Shown here one piece after another: positions 11,091-20,849 of a stretch of DNA of 64,000 nucleotides. This stretch comes from Hydrocarboniphaga daqingensis (GTDB taxonomy: Bacteria; Pseudomonadota; Gammaproteobacteria; Nevskiales; Nevskiaceae): NCBI RefSeq assembly GCF_900129825.1, contig NZ_FQWZ01000007.1, positions 186,001-250,000 of the forward strand, in the 5' to 3' direction. Positions within the stretch are counted from its first letter, which is position 1, and the number at the start of each line of letters is the position of its first letter. The notes under the pieces were generated by a model. It had not been told where the DNA came from and ran no database searches. It worked only from the letters and a program-made list of their open reading frames with translations. A program made the translations under genes and the position numbers.

Positions 11091-11786
11091 TCAGGAAAGC
11101 CGCAGCCAGACTTGGCCCGGCGTGCGTTCGACTTCGACGATAGCGCTGGCCGGGTCGTAGCGATAGCGCAGGTAGCAGTGGTCGCGCACATCGGACAAGT
11201 AGCGCCGGTCAAACAGCACCGCGTTGTCGCCAGCACAGCGCGCCGAGCGCGTCAGCAGGCCGGGATGTCCGCGTTGCTGCAGATCGCGGCCGATGCCTTG
11301 GCAGACCGCGTAGGAATTGCGGTCCACCAATGCCGGTTGTTCGTCGAGCTTGCCGCGCAGGTCGACCAGCAGCGCGTCGGCGGCGACCCGGTACACGCGC
11401 CGTTCGCCGCTGATCGGCCGCGCGTGTGCCTGGGCGCCGATGTCGTCGATCAGCCGGCGACGGAAGTGATGCACGGTTTCGTGCACCGTCGTCTCCAGGT
11501 CCAGCGATCCGTACCAAGCCGGGTGGCCGCCATCGGAGAACCGCGTAGCGAACCAGTGGCCGCGCACGAACGGGTAGAGCACCGCCTGACCGTAGCCGGC
11601 CTCGAACGGCCGGTTGATCGCCGGCAGCGGCAGGCGCGGCTTGCTGGCGATTTCGGCTTGCGCGAACAGTGCGGCGTCGGCCGGGTCGTCGCTGAGGTCG
11701 TCGGCCAGATTGCGTGACACGCGCAGGCTGACCACGTTGCGATACAGGTCACCGTCGAAATGCACGGCTTGGTCGTAGAGCGCCAT
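11091..11786 (-). CDS. RES-domain toxin of a type II toxin-antitoxin pair
   Basis: The 231-residue protein fits the RES family. An N-terminal YRNVVSLRVSRNLADDLSDD block supplies an arginine. The central WYGSLDLETTVHETVHHF supplies a glutamate, and a later SARCAGDNAVLFD supplies the serine region. RES toxins of the MbcT type degrade or phosphorolyse NAD+, and related members ADP-ribosylate targets; which reaction applies here is not visible. The gene starts 2 bp after the stop of an MbcA/ParS-type antitoxin, the standard antitoxin-first order of these modules. Confidence 0.87.
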   Translation of the reverse strand: MALYDQAVHFDGDLYRNVVSLRVSRNLADDLSDDPADAALFAQAEIASKPRLPLPAINRPFEAGYGQAVLYPFVRGHWFATRFSDGGHPAWYGSLDLETTVHETVHHFRRRLIDDIGAQAHARPISGERRVYRVAADALLVDLRGKLDEQPALVDRNSYAVCQGIGRDLQQRGHPGLLTRSARCAGDNAVLFDRRYLSDVRDHCYLRYRYDPASAIVEVERTPGQVWLRLS

Positions 11787-11788
11787 CG

Positions 11789-12241
11789 CTACAAGCCGCG
11801 CAGATGGTCCAGATAGCCGCGAATCGCGACGAGGCCAGGCAGGCCCTGCTCCAGCATGATCTCCAGCGGCGTGTAGCGATCCAGCGAGGCGTTGCGGCGC
11901 TGCGGCCAGTCATAGGCCAGTTCGGGGTTGTCCGGATACAGCAGGCGCAGGCTCTTGTGAATGCCGAACAGATGCCCGACGCGGTCCATCAGGTCGCGGC
12001 TGTCGGGCAACGGGGTGCCGCGCCGGTAGCGGCTCAGCGCGGTGCGGCTGCCGGCCGACAGGCCCAGCAATTCGGCTTGCGTGGCGGTATCGAGCTGCCA
12101 GTGATCAAACAGGCGCGTGACCATCTTGGCCAGCCGCGCGCGCTCGTCTTTGCCGTAGCTGACGCGTCTGCCCGGCGCCGCTTCGGCGACCCGCAGCGCT
12201 TCGTCATCGAGCATCGGCTTGGCAGGATAATGTGTGCTCAT
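11789..12241 (-). CDS. MbcA/ParS/Xre-type antitoxin
   Basis: This 150-residue protein has an N-terminal Xre-like helix-turn-helix region (QLDTATQAELLGLSAGSRTA) and a C-terminal DUF2384 domain that binds and neutralises RES toxins. The C-terminal block is RYTPLEIMLEQGLPGLVAIRGYL. It lies directly upstream of the RES toxin and probably autorepresses the pair. The start is the ATG at 12241. No operator palindrome was confidently located in the short space to pbpC upstream. Confidence 0.87.
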   Translation of the reverse strand: MSTHYPAKPMLDDEALRVAEAAPGRRVSYGKDERARLAKMVTRLFDHWQLDTATQAELLGLSAGSRTALSRYRRGTPLPDSRDLMDRVGHLFGIHKSLRLLYPDNPELAYDWPQRRNASLDRYTPLEIMLEQGLPGLVAIRGYLDHLRGL

Positions 12242-12287
12242 GCGGACAAACTATGTGCGCAGGCGAACAAATGCAAGCCCGTCGGCG

Positions 12288-14456
12288 TCAGCCGGGCCGG
12301 CGCACGCTGAAGTCGACGCGGTCCAGCGAACGCCCCTCGGCGTCCAGCAGCTCCAGCTGATGCGGCCCGGGCAGCGGGGTCCACAGCACGACCTTGGCGG
12401 CGCTGCCGATGTCGCGGCCGTCGAGCCTCAGGCGCAGCGACGCGCTGGCCGGCTGCGCTTGAAGCGGCACGTGCTGGCGGCTCAGCGGAATGTCGGGGTC
12501 GAGCGCAATCAGGCTGCCCGTGGCCGGCGACACCAGCCGGGCGCGTTGCGCGGTCGGGCGCGCGATGGCGACCTGCGAGGTCTGGGTGCCGGCGATGAAC
12601 CATTCCTGGCGCGGTGGCTCGATGCCGGCCTCGTAGCGCAGCGCCTGCTGCACCAGCCCGGCCGGCGCGGCATCGGTATCGGCGTCGTCGCGCGGCAGTG
12701 CGTCGAGGATCTCGCGCCAGGCGGGCGCCGCGCCGGTGATGCCCGAGACGGTGCGCATCGGGTCGCCTTCGAAGTTGCCGACCCACACGCCGACCGTATA
12801 GCGCTGCGTGCCGCCGATGCACCAGTTGTCGCGCAGATCCTTGCTGGTGCCGGTCTTGACGCTGGCGCGATACGGCGTCGACAGCGGACCTTCCAGGTCG
12901 AACGTGATCGCACGCGCGCTACGGTCGGCGAGGATGTCGCGGACGATCCACGCGGCCTCGGACGCGATCACCGGGCGCGGGTCCGGCGATGGGTCTGACG
13001 GCCGTAAGCGTAGCGGCGACCAGCGCCCGCCGCGCGCCAGCGTGCGGTAGGCATTGACCTGTTCCAGCAGGCTGACGTCGGCCGAGCCCAGCGCCAGCGA
13101 ATAGCCGTACCAGTCGCCGGGCTGGGTCAGTCCGGCGACGTAGCCCACGTCGTGCAGCCGTTCGCGGAAGCGGTCCACGCCGGTCAGCAGCAGCGTGCGC
13201 ACGGCGGGGATGTTCAGCGACCCGGCCAGCGCGGTGCGCACGCTGACCAAGCCCTTATAGTCGTGCTCGTAGTTCTGCGGGCGGTACAGGCCGGGGCCGG
13301 CTTCGAGCGCCACCGGCGCGTCGTCGAGCAGCGAGGCGGCCGTCAGCCAGCGCTGTTCGATCGCCAGCGCGTACAGAAACGGCTTGAGCGTCGAGCCGGC
13401 TTGGCGCAGCGCCCGCGCGCCGTCGACCTGCGGCGCGCGGCTGGCCGGCCCGGCCGATCCGACGTAGGCCAGCATGTCGCCGCTGGCGTTGTCGACGACC
13501 ACGGCCGCGCCGTCGCGGACCTGTTCGCGGCCCAGGCCCGCCAGCTGCGTGCGCAAGGCCTGCTGCGCCAGCCGTTGAACGCCGGCGTCCAGTGTCGACA
13601 CCACGCGCTCGCCGGCCCGGCGCAGCAGCTGGCGCGCCAAGTGCGGCGCCAGCGACGTGTCGTCAGCAGCGCCGGTGCCGCCGACGGACCGTTGCGCGGC
13701 CAACGCGGCTAGCGTTCGCGCTTGCTGCGCGGCGCAAGCGGCGCCGCTGATCCGGGCCAAGCGGCAGGCGCGGACGGCGACCGCTGGCGGCGCTGCGCCC
13801 GGCGCCGGCAGCAGCGCGGCCAGCGTCCACGCGTCGTCAGCGTCCAGGCCTGCGGGCTGTTTGCCGAACAGCGCGGCTGACGCAGCGGCTATGCCTTGCA
13901 GCTCGCCGCGAAACCCGGCGCGGTTCAAGTAGGCCTCCAGAATCTGATCCTTGCTCCAGCGCGTTTCGATCGCCTGCGCGGCGCGCATCTGGCGCAGCTT
14001 CTGCAGCATGCTGCGGCGCTGGCGCCCACCGCCGAGTTGCGGGTCGAGCTGCGCGGCCAGCTGCATCGTGATCGTGCTGGCGCCGCGCCGTGCCCGGCCG
14101 CTGACGCGGTCGCGCAGCGCGCCGAGCACGGCCAGCGGATCGACCCCTGCATGCTGTTCGAAGCGCCGGTCCTCGGCCTGAATCACGGCAGCCCGCAACG
14201 CAGGCGACACGTCCGTTAGCGGCGTCCATTCGAGCCGGCGACCGTGCAGGTCGATCCGCAGCGATTGAATCGGCGCGCCATGGCGATCCAGCAGTACCGC
14301 GTCGGACGTTCGGTATGCAGCGCGTGCGGCGTCCGGGTCGGGCATTGCCGGCGGCGTGGTCACGTCCCACAGCCAGGCAGCTGCGAGCAGGCTGGCGCTG
14401 CCGGCCATCAGCAGCGCCAGCGCCGCGAGCAGACGATTAGTCAGCCGGCGCGGCAT
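12288..14456 (-). CDS. pbpC: Penicillin-binding protein 1C
   Basis: This bifunctional class A PBP has 722 residues. A signal anchor is at residues 7-30. The glycosyltransferase domain follows with catalytic E95 in AEDRRFEQH and the GASTITMQLA motif. The transpeptidase domain has S355-T-L-K358, S413-L-N415 and K534-T-G-T. A C-terminal BiPBP_C-like beta domain completes it. It polymerises and possibly crosslinks peptidoglycan in the periplasm. The start is the ATG of MPRRLTNRLL, overlapping the last 20 bp of the alpha-2-macroglobulin gene. An open frame extends further upstream but is only the other frame of that gene. Pairing of pbpC with yfhM is conserved and suggests joint envelope defence and repair. 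Confidence 0.95.
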   Translation of the reverse strand: MPRRLTNRLLAALALLMAGSASLLAAAWLWDVTTPPAMPDPDAARAAYRTSDAVLLDRHGAPIQSLRIDLHGRRLEWTPLTDVSPALRAAVIQAEDRRFEQHAGVDPLAVLGALRDRVSGRARRGASTITMQLAAQLDPQLGGGRQRRSMLQKLRQMRAAQAIETRWSKDQILEAYLNRAGFRGELQGIAAASAALFGKQPAGLDADDAWTLAALLPAPGAAPPAVAVRACRLARISGAACAAQQARTLAALAAQRSVGGTGAADDTSLAPHLARQLLRRAGERVVSTLDAGVQRLAQQALRTQLAGLGREQVRDGAAVVVDNASGDMLAYVGSAGPASRAPQVDGARALRQAGSTLKPFLYALAIEQRWLTAASLLDDAPVALEAGPGLYRPQNYEHDYKGLVSVRTALAGSLNIPAVRTLLLTGVDRFRERLHDVGYVAGLTQPGDWYGYSLALGSADVSLLEQVNAYRTLARGGRWSPLRLRPSDPSPDPRPVIASEAAWIVRDILADRSARAITFDLEGPLSTPYRASVKTGTSKDLRDNWCIGGTQRYTVGVWVGNFEGDPMRTVSGITGAAPAWREILDALPRDDADTDAAPAGLVQQALRYEAGIEPPRQEWFIAGTQTSQVAIARPTAQRARLVSPATGSLIALDPDIPLSRQHVPLQAQPASASLRLRLDGRDIGSAAKVVLWTPLPGPHQLELLDAEGRSLDRVDFSVRRPG

Positions 14457-17400
14457 CGCCGGCCACGTCGAGCGCATCGATCGGCAGCTCGCCGAGCATC
14501 TCCGGCGCGTACATCGCCTCGACATGCGTCGGCGGCATCGAGAAGTGCCCGCTGGTGTTGAAGCGCACCGTGTATTCGATCTGGAAACGGCCCTTGGGTA
14601 CGAACGCGTAATAGGCGCGGTAGGCGTCGAAACGCCGCTCCTCGAACGCGGGCCACACGCGGCTGGCCGACGATGCGCCACCGTCGCCAGCGACGAGGGC
14701 CGGATCGCGGCCCAGGCCGGTGCCGAGCAGCGTGCTGCCGCCAGGGATCGGGTCGTCGACGACGACCCAGCGCATGTCGGCCTGCGCGTCGACTTCGAGG
14801 CGCACCCGTGCGACGTCACCACGCGTCCAGCGACCGGCCACTTGCTGATCCACCGGCGTCAGCGTGCGCGTGATCCGATAGCCGCTGGAGAACGGTTCGC
14901 GTCGCGGCAGCGCGGCGCGGCTTTGCACCAGCGCCCACGGCGCGCCGCTGCCGTCATGACTCAGTTGCAGAGTCGATGCCGCCGCAGGCCACGCCAAGTC
15001 CAGCGCGGCGCCTTGTGGTGCGGCTGCCCAGCGTTGATCGGCTTGCTGCCCGTCGAGCGTGGCGCTCGTGCGCCCGTCGACGCGGCCGCGCTCGTAGCGT
15101 GCTGCGAAGCCTTGCAGTACCAGCGCGCCCCAGGCATTGGCCGTGGTCAGATCCCAGCGGCCCGCATGTTGGCGCTGCAACGCGCCGCGAATCAGTGCCG
15201 GCAGTTCGTCGCGCGCGTCGGCTTCGGCGAGCAGCGCCAGCACCGCGCGTAGCGCGACGCTGTCGTCCGATGTCAGCAGCGGGCGTCGCGATGCGTCGCC
15301 GCCAGCGGCGCTCAGCGTGATGACCGTGCCCTGTACGTTGAAGCGTGCACGCAGCAGTTGCTTGGCTCGCGCCAGGCGTTGATTGCGCGAGGGCGCGTCA
15401 TCGATCCGCTGCAGCGCGCCGAGGTAGTCGACCAGCATGCCGCTGGACCACAGGCTCGGATCGCCCGGCAGCGTCGTCAGATCGGCTGCGCGCGCCATCT
15501 GGTAGCGCGACAGCGCTTCGATGGACTGCAGCCGGATCGCGTCGCTGATGCCACGCGACATGCCGACGGTCGATACGCGGCCGTCGAGTTGCTGGCGCAG
15601 GCCGGACAGCAGTGTCGATTGCAGATCATCGGGCAGCGTCCAGCCGGACTCGCTGGCCAGCTGCAGCAGGTAGGCCGTCAGTTCGGCGTCGCCGTCGAGC
15701 GCGCTCGACGGGAAGTAGCGCAGCAGGCCTTGGCGATCGATATAGCGCGGCAGTTCGCTGGCGAAGGCGTCCCACTGCGCGCGGTCACCGAGCGCCACCG
15801 CGCGCGACGCACGCTGCTCGGCGCAGGCATAAGGGTAGTCGCGCATCCAGTCGCGGCTCGCATCGAGGCCCGCCGTCAGCGACGGCGACAAGCCGATCCG
15901 CAAGCCGCCGAGCGCGACGCCGTCGCGCCCGGTCAGCGCGCCGGGCGGCGTGGCCACTGGCAACGTCAGCCGGCCGTCGTTGATCGCCAGCAGCGCGGCT
16001 TGAGTCACGCGGACCGGCGTGCTCGGTGCGACGATCTGCGACACCTTCAACGCATCCAGCGGCGTCGCATCGGCGGCTGCATCGCGCGGCCGAGCGCTGA
16101 CCTGCCATTGCAGATGGTCGACGCCGGCGGGCGCCTCGATGCGGAAGCGCGCCGGTGCGGCGCTGTTGGCGGCGACGTCGATGTCGACACGCTGGGGCGG
16201 CATCGGCGCGCCGACATCAGCGCCGACTTGCGCGTCGACGCGCAGCGACAGCGCGCGAGCCGTGGTGTTGCGCAGCGTGAACACCGCGTCGAAGCGATCG
16301 CCTTCGCGCACCAACGGCGGCAGTCCGGACAGCAATTGCAGATCCTGCGTGGTGCGGATGCTCGCGTGCCCGGTGCCGAAGCGGTCGGCGCCGGCGCTGG
16401 CCACCGCGGTCAGCCGGAAGCCGGTCAGCGCGTCGTTCAGCGGCACGTCGATCTGCGCGTGGCCTTGCGCGTCGAGCGCCACGCGCCCCTTCCACAGCAG
16501 CAGGCTGTCGAGTTGTTCGCGCGCCGCGCCACGGCCGCCGCCACCGCCCGGCGCCAGCGCCTTGCGCCCGTAGTGACGCTTGCCGACGACTTGCGTCTGC
16601 GCAGTCGAGGTCAGCACTTCGTAGCCGCGACGCTGCATCATCGCGCCGAGCAGATCGACGCTGTCGTTCGACAGCAGGTCGAGCAGTGCTTCGTCGACGG
16701 CGGTGAATGCGATCTCGGCCCGCGCCGGCAACGCGCTGCCGTCGCTCGGCTTGACCTGCACATCGACGCGCGCCGTATAGCGGGTTTGGTAGGTGTCGCT
16801 CCCAGGCTTCACTTGCACGTCGAGTCGATGCGCCGCCCAGCCAACGTCGACCGCCGCCATGCCGATCCGGAATGCGGGCCGCGACAGGTCGGTGGTCGCG
16901 GTCGGGCTGTCGCCGTCGAGCGTCAGCCAGCGGTCGAGTCCGAGCCAGCGCAGGAAGCGATAGAACCGCGAGCGGAAGTCGCCGACGCGCGGCCGCAGCG
17001 CCAGTACCGACACGTAGACGTTGGGCGCGTAACGATCCAGCGCCGGGATCGTCACCACCGGATCGCGGCCGGACAGTTCGGTAACGAAGGCGTCGATCAC
17101 GCCTTCGCGTTCGACCGTGACCAAGGCCGTGGCATGACGAAACGGCATCCGCGCCTGTAAGCGGATCGATTCACCGGGCTCGACTTGGCGGCGCTCGGCG
17201 ACCAGGTCCATGCGGTCGGAATCGCCTTGGGTGAACCAGGTGTCGTCGGCGCCGGCGAGCCAACGCGTATCGACGGCTCGCGCGACGCGTCGCTGATCGT
17301 CGGCCGCGCGCGCCTCGATCAACAGCATGCCGCTGACGCCGGGTGTCAGCGTGCAGCGGACCAAGCCCTGAGCGTCGCTGCGTGCGCTGCAGCCGGCGTC

Positions 17401-20232
17401 GAGACGTATCGTTTCGCTGCTCTGCGAATAGGTATAGAAGCCGCCGACGAGTCGCTTGCGATAGGCGTGCTGCTTGACCTGATACAGCGTCACGTCGACC
17501 TTGCGCCCGCGCAGCGGCCGACCGTCCAGCCCGAGCACGACGGCCTTGACCGGCACGCGGCCCGGTGCGGCGCCGTTCGTGGTCGTCGCAATACCGACGA
17601 CCACCGACGACGGCCACAATGCGGTGCTGTTGCGGACGCTGGTCAGCTCGCCATTGGCATCCGGATATTCCAGTTCGGCGATCAGTGTCTGCGGCGTGTC
17701 GTCGGCCGGCAGCGCGTCGACGACCGCGCGCGCGGCACCGTTGGCATCGAGCGTCAGCGGCAGTGTGCGGCTGGCCCGGCTCGCCGCGCTGCCAGAATCG
17801 GCCTCGTTCGCGTCCGGAAACAGGCCAGTGTCGCTTTCATCGCGTATGCCGGGCTCGATCGGCTGTGCGTCGAAGCGATAGCCCTCGTAGCCGTCGAACT
17901 CGGGCGTCCGCGCTTGCAGTTGCGTACGCAACTTGACCGGCAGCCCGCCGGCGCCGCCACCGCTGAAGTAACCCACATACAAGTCCAGCGGCAGTTCGCG
18001 TCGAGCCACGGCGGGTTCTGCCGGCGCCTGCAGCATCGCGCGCATCAGCGGCACGCGATATTGCTCCACGCGAAAACTGCCGCCGTCGCCGAGGGTCTCG
18101 TCGCCGCGCTGATACGACAACTGGTACTGGCCGAGACGCGCGTTGGCCGGGATCGCCCAGTGGCCTTCGGCGATGCCTTGCGCGTCGAACTGCAGCGGCA
18201 GCGTCACACGCTCGTCGCTGCCAGCGTGAGCGATCACCAGCGCCGTCGGCGCCTGCTGGCCGATCGCGATGCCGCTACGCGTGTGCTGGCGCCAGTAGTG
18301 CTTCATCGACACCGTTTCGCCAGCGCGGAACAGGCGTCGGTCGAGCACCGCATGACCGATCTGCGGCGCACTCCACAGCCCGCTATCGAATCCGAAATCG
18401 CCGGGCGAAATGCCCTCGCTCCAACTGCTCAGCACAAACGAGAAATCGCCGTCGGCGCGGGCGCTGACCATCAGCGGATGGCCGTCATCGCCACTGCAAT
18501 CGCCCCACGACGCCGGTTTGGGCAGCACGTCGTCGATCCGCGCGATGCCGTTGGCGTCGCTGACGCCGTTCCATAGCGGCCGACCGTCGCAGCCGTCGAC
18601 GACGCGGACCTGGGCCGCCGCCACCGGGCGCGCGCCGTCGAGCGTGGTCACGAACGCCAGTGAGCTTTCGCGGCCCCATTTGAAATGCACCGCAAGGTTG
18701 GTCACCAAGGCCGTCGTCGCCACGTAACGCGTGGCCGGTTTGCCCAGCAGCGCGGCGCCGAGCCTGGGGCTGGCCAACTCGACGACGTGAAAGCCGGGCT
18801 CGGTCAACGGAATGCCGATCAGCTCGAAGGCTTTTCCGCCGGCCGGCCGCGTCAGCTCGAACGCCTGCGCGCCGTTGGCGTCATCGCCCGCGCCGGCAAA
18901 TACCGACTCGACGCCGGGCGGCACCGGCTTGTCGTCGGCCCACTGCGGCGACATGCGCTGACGCACGCGCGCGATCCAGCGCAGCACCTCGGCCTCGTCG
19001 TCGATGCGCCGGCGCGTACCGCCGATGCGCTGCGCGGCCACGGCCGGCTCGACGTCGCGCAAGCTCAGTGGCAGCACGCCGCCGAGCTTGGATTCGAGAA
19101 TGCCGAACTCGCCGCTGAACTTGACCAACGGCGGCGCTTGGTCGGTGACCACCGCCAGCGGGAAGCTGCCGGCGTTGGCCAGCGGCCGGCCGGCGTCGTC
19201 GCGCAAGTCGGCCGGCAGCTGCAATTGCAGTTGGGCGCCTTCGGGCAGCGGTGCATCGAAGCGCAAACGCTCGACCGGGCCGCCCGAGTCCGGCTCGTCC
19301 CAGCGCGCGGCGCGTTCGAAGCCAGGGCCGACCAGACGAATCTGACGCGCCTGCTGTGCGGTCACCGGCGCGCTGAAGCTCAGATGCAGCGGCAACACCG
19401 GCACGCAGGGGGCATTGGCGTTGACCCGGTCGCAGCCCAGGCTCGCCGTGAACGGGGCGCGGGTGCGCAGCTTCAATACCTGATCGTGGGTCGTGGCAAC
19501 GCCACTGGCGCTGCGGATGCCGGCACCCCAGGTCAGCGCGATGTCGGTGTTCTCGGGCAGTGGCCGCGCACAGCGCACCACGAGCAAGCGACGCTCGCGC
19601 TGTTCGCGTTCCGACGCCGGCATCGGGTTCCAGTCTTGGTCCCGCTCGTCGCGCAGCAATTCGTAGTAGCGATAGCCCAGCGCGCGACGTTGACTCAGTA
19701 CCGCCTCGCGTTCGGGGCCTTGCAAAACCTGCAGCGGCAGACGTTCGGCCAGATTGTCGGCGCTGCAGTAGCCGTGCTCGGCAACGCTGGCCGCTGTCGC
19801 AGATGCATCCAGCATCAGCAGGAAGATCGCAGCGGAGTCGACGCTGCGATCGCCATCGGCTGGCAGGGAGCGGCGGATTGCAGGTCCGCCGGTGTCGAAA
19901 GCGAAGTCCCGGGTGCCGGTGATCGGGGCACCGGAGCGCGTGGTCAGGCCGGGTTTTAGCGTGAACCGGCAGCGCAGGCCAGCGGGCAGGGGCTCGATGA
20001 AGTCATAAGCCCATTGACGGTCGTCGATCCAGCGGCCTTGGCCGGCCGTGGGGCAGTCGACGTCGTAAGGCGCAGCGGCCGTGGCGTCGCCGAGAGCCTG
20101 CATCGGCTCCGAAAAGCGGGCTACGGCCTGTTGTACGTCGCGCGAGCTGCCGGTCGGTGTGAAGTGCTCAACCGCCGCAGCTTGCAGCAGCGCTGGCCAA
20201 GCCAGCGCCGCCAGTACGAAGACATGACGCAT
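14437..20232 (-). CDS. yfhM: Bacterial alpha-2-macroglobulin family protein with thioester motif
   Basis: This 1931-residue protein is a periplasmic protease trap. It has a cleavable signal peptide (MRHVFVLAALAWPALLQAAA), a long series of macroglobulin-like beta domains, and a thioester motif C1470-A-E-Q1473 in YACAEQRAS, as in CLEQ of other bacterial homologues. An alpha-helical thioester domain and receptor-binding-like C-terminal domain follow. A cleaved protease would be covalently trapped by the exposed thioester. Unlike E. coli YfhM there is no lipobox cysteine at the end of the signal peptide, so it looks soluble. It is longer than E. coli YfhM (about 1650). The downstream partner pbpC overlaps its 3' end. 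Confidence 0.93.
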   Translation of the reverse strand: MRHVFVLAALAWPALLQAAAVEHFTPTGSSRDVQQAVARFSEPMQALGDATAAAPYDVDCPTAGQGRWIDDRQWAYDFIEPLPAGLRCRFTLKPGLTTRSGAPITGTRDFAFDTGGPAIRRSLPADGDRSVDSAAIFLLMLDASATAASVAEHGYCSADNLAERLPLQVLQGPEREAVLSQRRALGYRYYELLRDERDQDWNPMPASEREQRERRLLVVRCARPLPENTDIALTWGAGIRSASGVATTHDQVLKLRTRAPFTASLGCDRVNANAPCVPVLPLHLSFSAPVTAQQARQIRLVGPGFERAARWDEPDSGGPVERLRFDAPLPEGAQLQLQLPADLRDDAGRPLANAGSFPLAVVTDQAPPLVKFSGEFGILESKLGGVLPLSLRDVEPAVAAQRIGGTRRRIDDEAEVLRWIARVRQRMSPQWADDKPVPPGVESVFAGAGDDANGAQAFELTRPAGGKAFELIGIPLTEPGFHVVELASPRLGAALLGKPATRYVATTALVTNLAVHFKWGRESSLAFVTTLDGARPVAAAQVRVVDGCDGRPLWNGVSDANGIARIDDVLPKPASWGDCSGDDGHPLMVSARADGDFSFVLSSWSEGISPGDFGFDSGLWSAPQIGHAVLDRRLFRAGETVSMKHYWRQHTRSGIAIGQQAPTALVIAHAGSDERVTLPLQFDAQGIAEGHWAIPANARLGQYQLSYQRGDETLGDGGSFRVEQYRVPLMRAMLQAPAEPAVARRELPLDLYVGYFSGGGAGGLPVKLRTQLQARTPEFDGYEGYRFDAQPIEPGIRDESDTGLFPDANEADSGSAASRASRTLPLTLDANGAARAVVDALPADDTPQTLIAELEYPDANGELTSVRNSTALWPSSVVVGIATTTNGAAPGRVPVKAVVLGLDGRPLRGRKVDVTLYQVKQHAYRKRLVGGFYTYSQSSETIRLDAGCSARSDAQGLVRCTLTPGVSGMLLIEARAADDQRRVARAVDTRWLAGADDTWFTQGDSDRMDLVAERRQVEPGESIRLQARMPFRHATALVTVEREGVIDAFVTELSGRDPVVTIPALDRYAPNVYVSVLALRPRVGDFRSRFYRFLRWLGLDRWLTLDGDSPTATTDLSRPAFRIGMAAVDVGWAAHRLDVQVKPGSDTYQTRYTARVDVQVKPSDGSALPARAEIAFTAVDEALLDLLSNDSVDLLGAMMQRRGYEVLTSTAQTQVVGKRHYGRKALAPGGGGGRGAAREQLDSLLLWKGRVALDAQGHAQIDVPLNDALTGFRLTAVASAGADRFGTGHASIRTTQDLQLLSGLPPLVREGDRFDAVFTLRNTTARALSLRVDAQVGADVGAPMPPQRVDIDVAANSAAPARFRIEAPAGVDHLQWQVSARPRDAAADATPLDALKVSQIVAPSTPVRVTQAALLAINDGRLTLPVATPPGALTGRDGVALGGLRIGLSPSLTAGLDASRDWMRDYPYACAEQRASRAVALGDRAQWDAFASELPRYIDRQGLLRYFPSSALDGDAELTAYLLQLASESGWTLPDDLQSTLLSGLRQQLDGRVSTVGMSRGISDAIRLQSIEALSRYQMARAADLTTLPGDPSLWSSGMLVDYLGALQRIDDAPSRNQRLARAKQLLRARFNVQGTVITLSAAGGDASRRPLLTSDDSVALRAVLALLAEADARDELPALIRGALQRQHAGRWDLTTANAWGALVLQGFAARYERGRVDGRTSATLDGQQADQRWAAAPQGAALDLAWPAAASTLQLSHDGSGAPWALVQSRAALPRREPFSSGYRITRTLTPVDQQVAGRWTRGDVARVRLEVDAQADMRWVVVDDPIPGGSTLLGTGLGRDPALVAGDGGASSASRVWPAFEERRFDAYRAYYAFVPKGRFQIEYTVRFNTSGHFSMPPTHVEAMYAPEMLGELPIDALDVAGDAAPAD

Positions 20233-20297
20233 CGGGTCGCTCTCTTGGCTTTTCCATACTGTAGCCGGTTGAGCCGAGTCGCCGATGCGTCCGAGGA

Positions 20298-20849
20298 TCA
20301 GTCGCGGTTACGCCATTCGTCACGACGGTTGTCGCGGCGATCGTCGCGACGGTCATCGTGGCGGTAGATGTAAGGCGAGCGCGGCGGCGCGGGACGCACG
20401 GTGCCGACACCGGCGCCGACGTTGACGCCAACGCCGACATTGACGCTGCCACCACGCGCCGGGCCAGGGCCGTACACGCGGCCGCCTTGCGGAGCGCCGA
20501 GCACGCCCTGGGTCACGTCGCGCGCCAGGCCCAGCGAGCCGCGGGTGGCGTCACCGGCAATGCCGAGTGCGCCGCGAGTAGCGTCGCCGGCAATGCCGAG
20601 CGCGCCGCCGACGATCCCGCCCACCAAGCCGCGCTGCGGCGGTGCGCGACGATCGTCGTAATAGCCGTCGTCGTAGTAGCGCTCGTCGTAGTAACGATCG
20701 TTCGGGCGAACAACGCCGCGCCCTGCATTGACGTCGACGTTGACGTTGACCCCCGCCGAAGCGCGCGCCTGTGCCATCGCGACCTGCGGAGTGGCGATCA
20801 GCAGCAGACCGGCCGTGAACAGCGGAAGCCTAATCGAAACAGACGTCAT
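20298..20849 (-). CDS. Secreted Gly/Val/Asp/Arg-rich repeat protein, function unknown
   Basis: I do not recognise this 183-residue protein. It has a signal peptide (MTSVSIRLPLFTAGLLLIAT..., likely cut after AMA). The mature part holds a VNVNVDVNAG strand, a Tyr/Asp-rich stretch (YYDERYYDDGYYDD), and a threefold 11-residue repeat of the form G-A/S-L-G-I/L-A-G/R-D-A/V-T-R/Q. A second VNVGVGVNVGAGVG stretch and a charged tail rich in DDRRD follow. It lies 65 bp upstream of the alpha-2-macroglobulin gene on the same strand and could belong to the same transcript. The composition suggests an envelope structural or stress protein, but that is speculation. Confidence 0.65.
   Translation of the reverse strand: MTSVSIRLPLFTAGLLLIATPQVAMAQARASAGVNVNVDVNAGRGVVRPNDRYYDERYYDDGYYDDRRAPPQRGLVGGIVGGALGIAGDATRGALGIAGDATRGSLGLARDVTQGVLGAPQGGRVYGPGPARGGSVNVGVGVNVGAGVGTVRPAPPRSPYIYRHDDRRDDRRDNRRDEWRNRD

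Noticed and set aside
15358..17160. A 600-codon open frame opposite the alpha-2-macroglobulin gene
   Set aside because: Same antisense effect; Arg/Gln/Ala-rich translation without domain signals.
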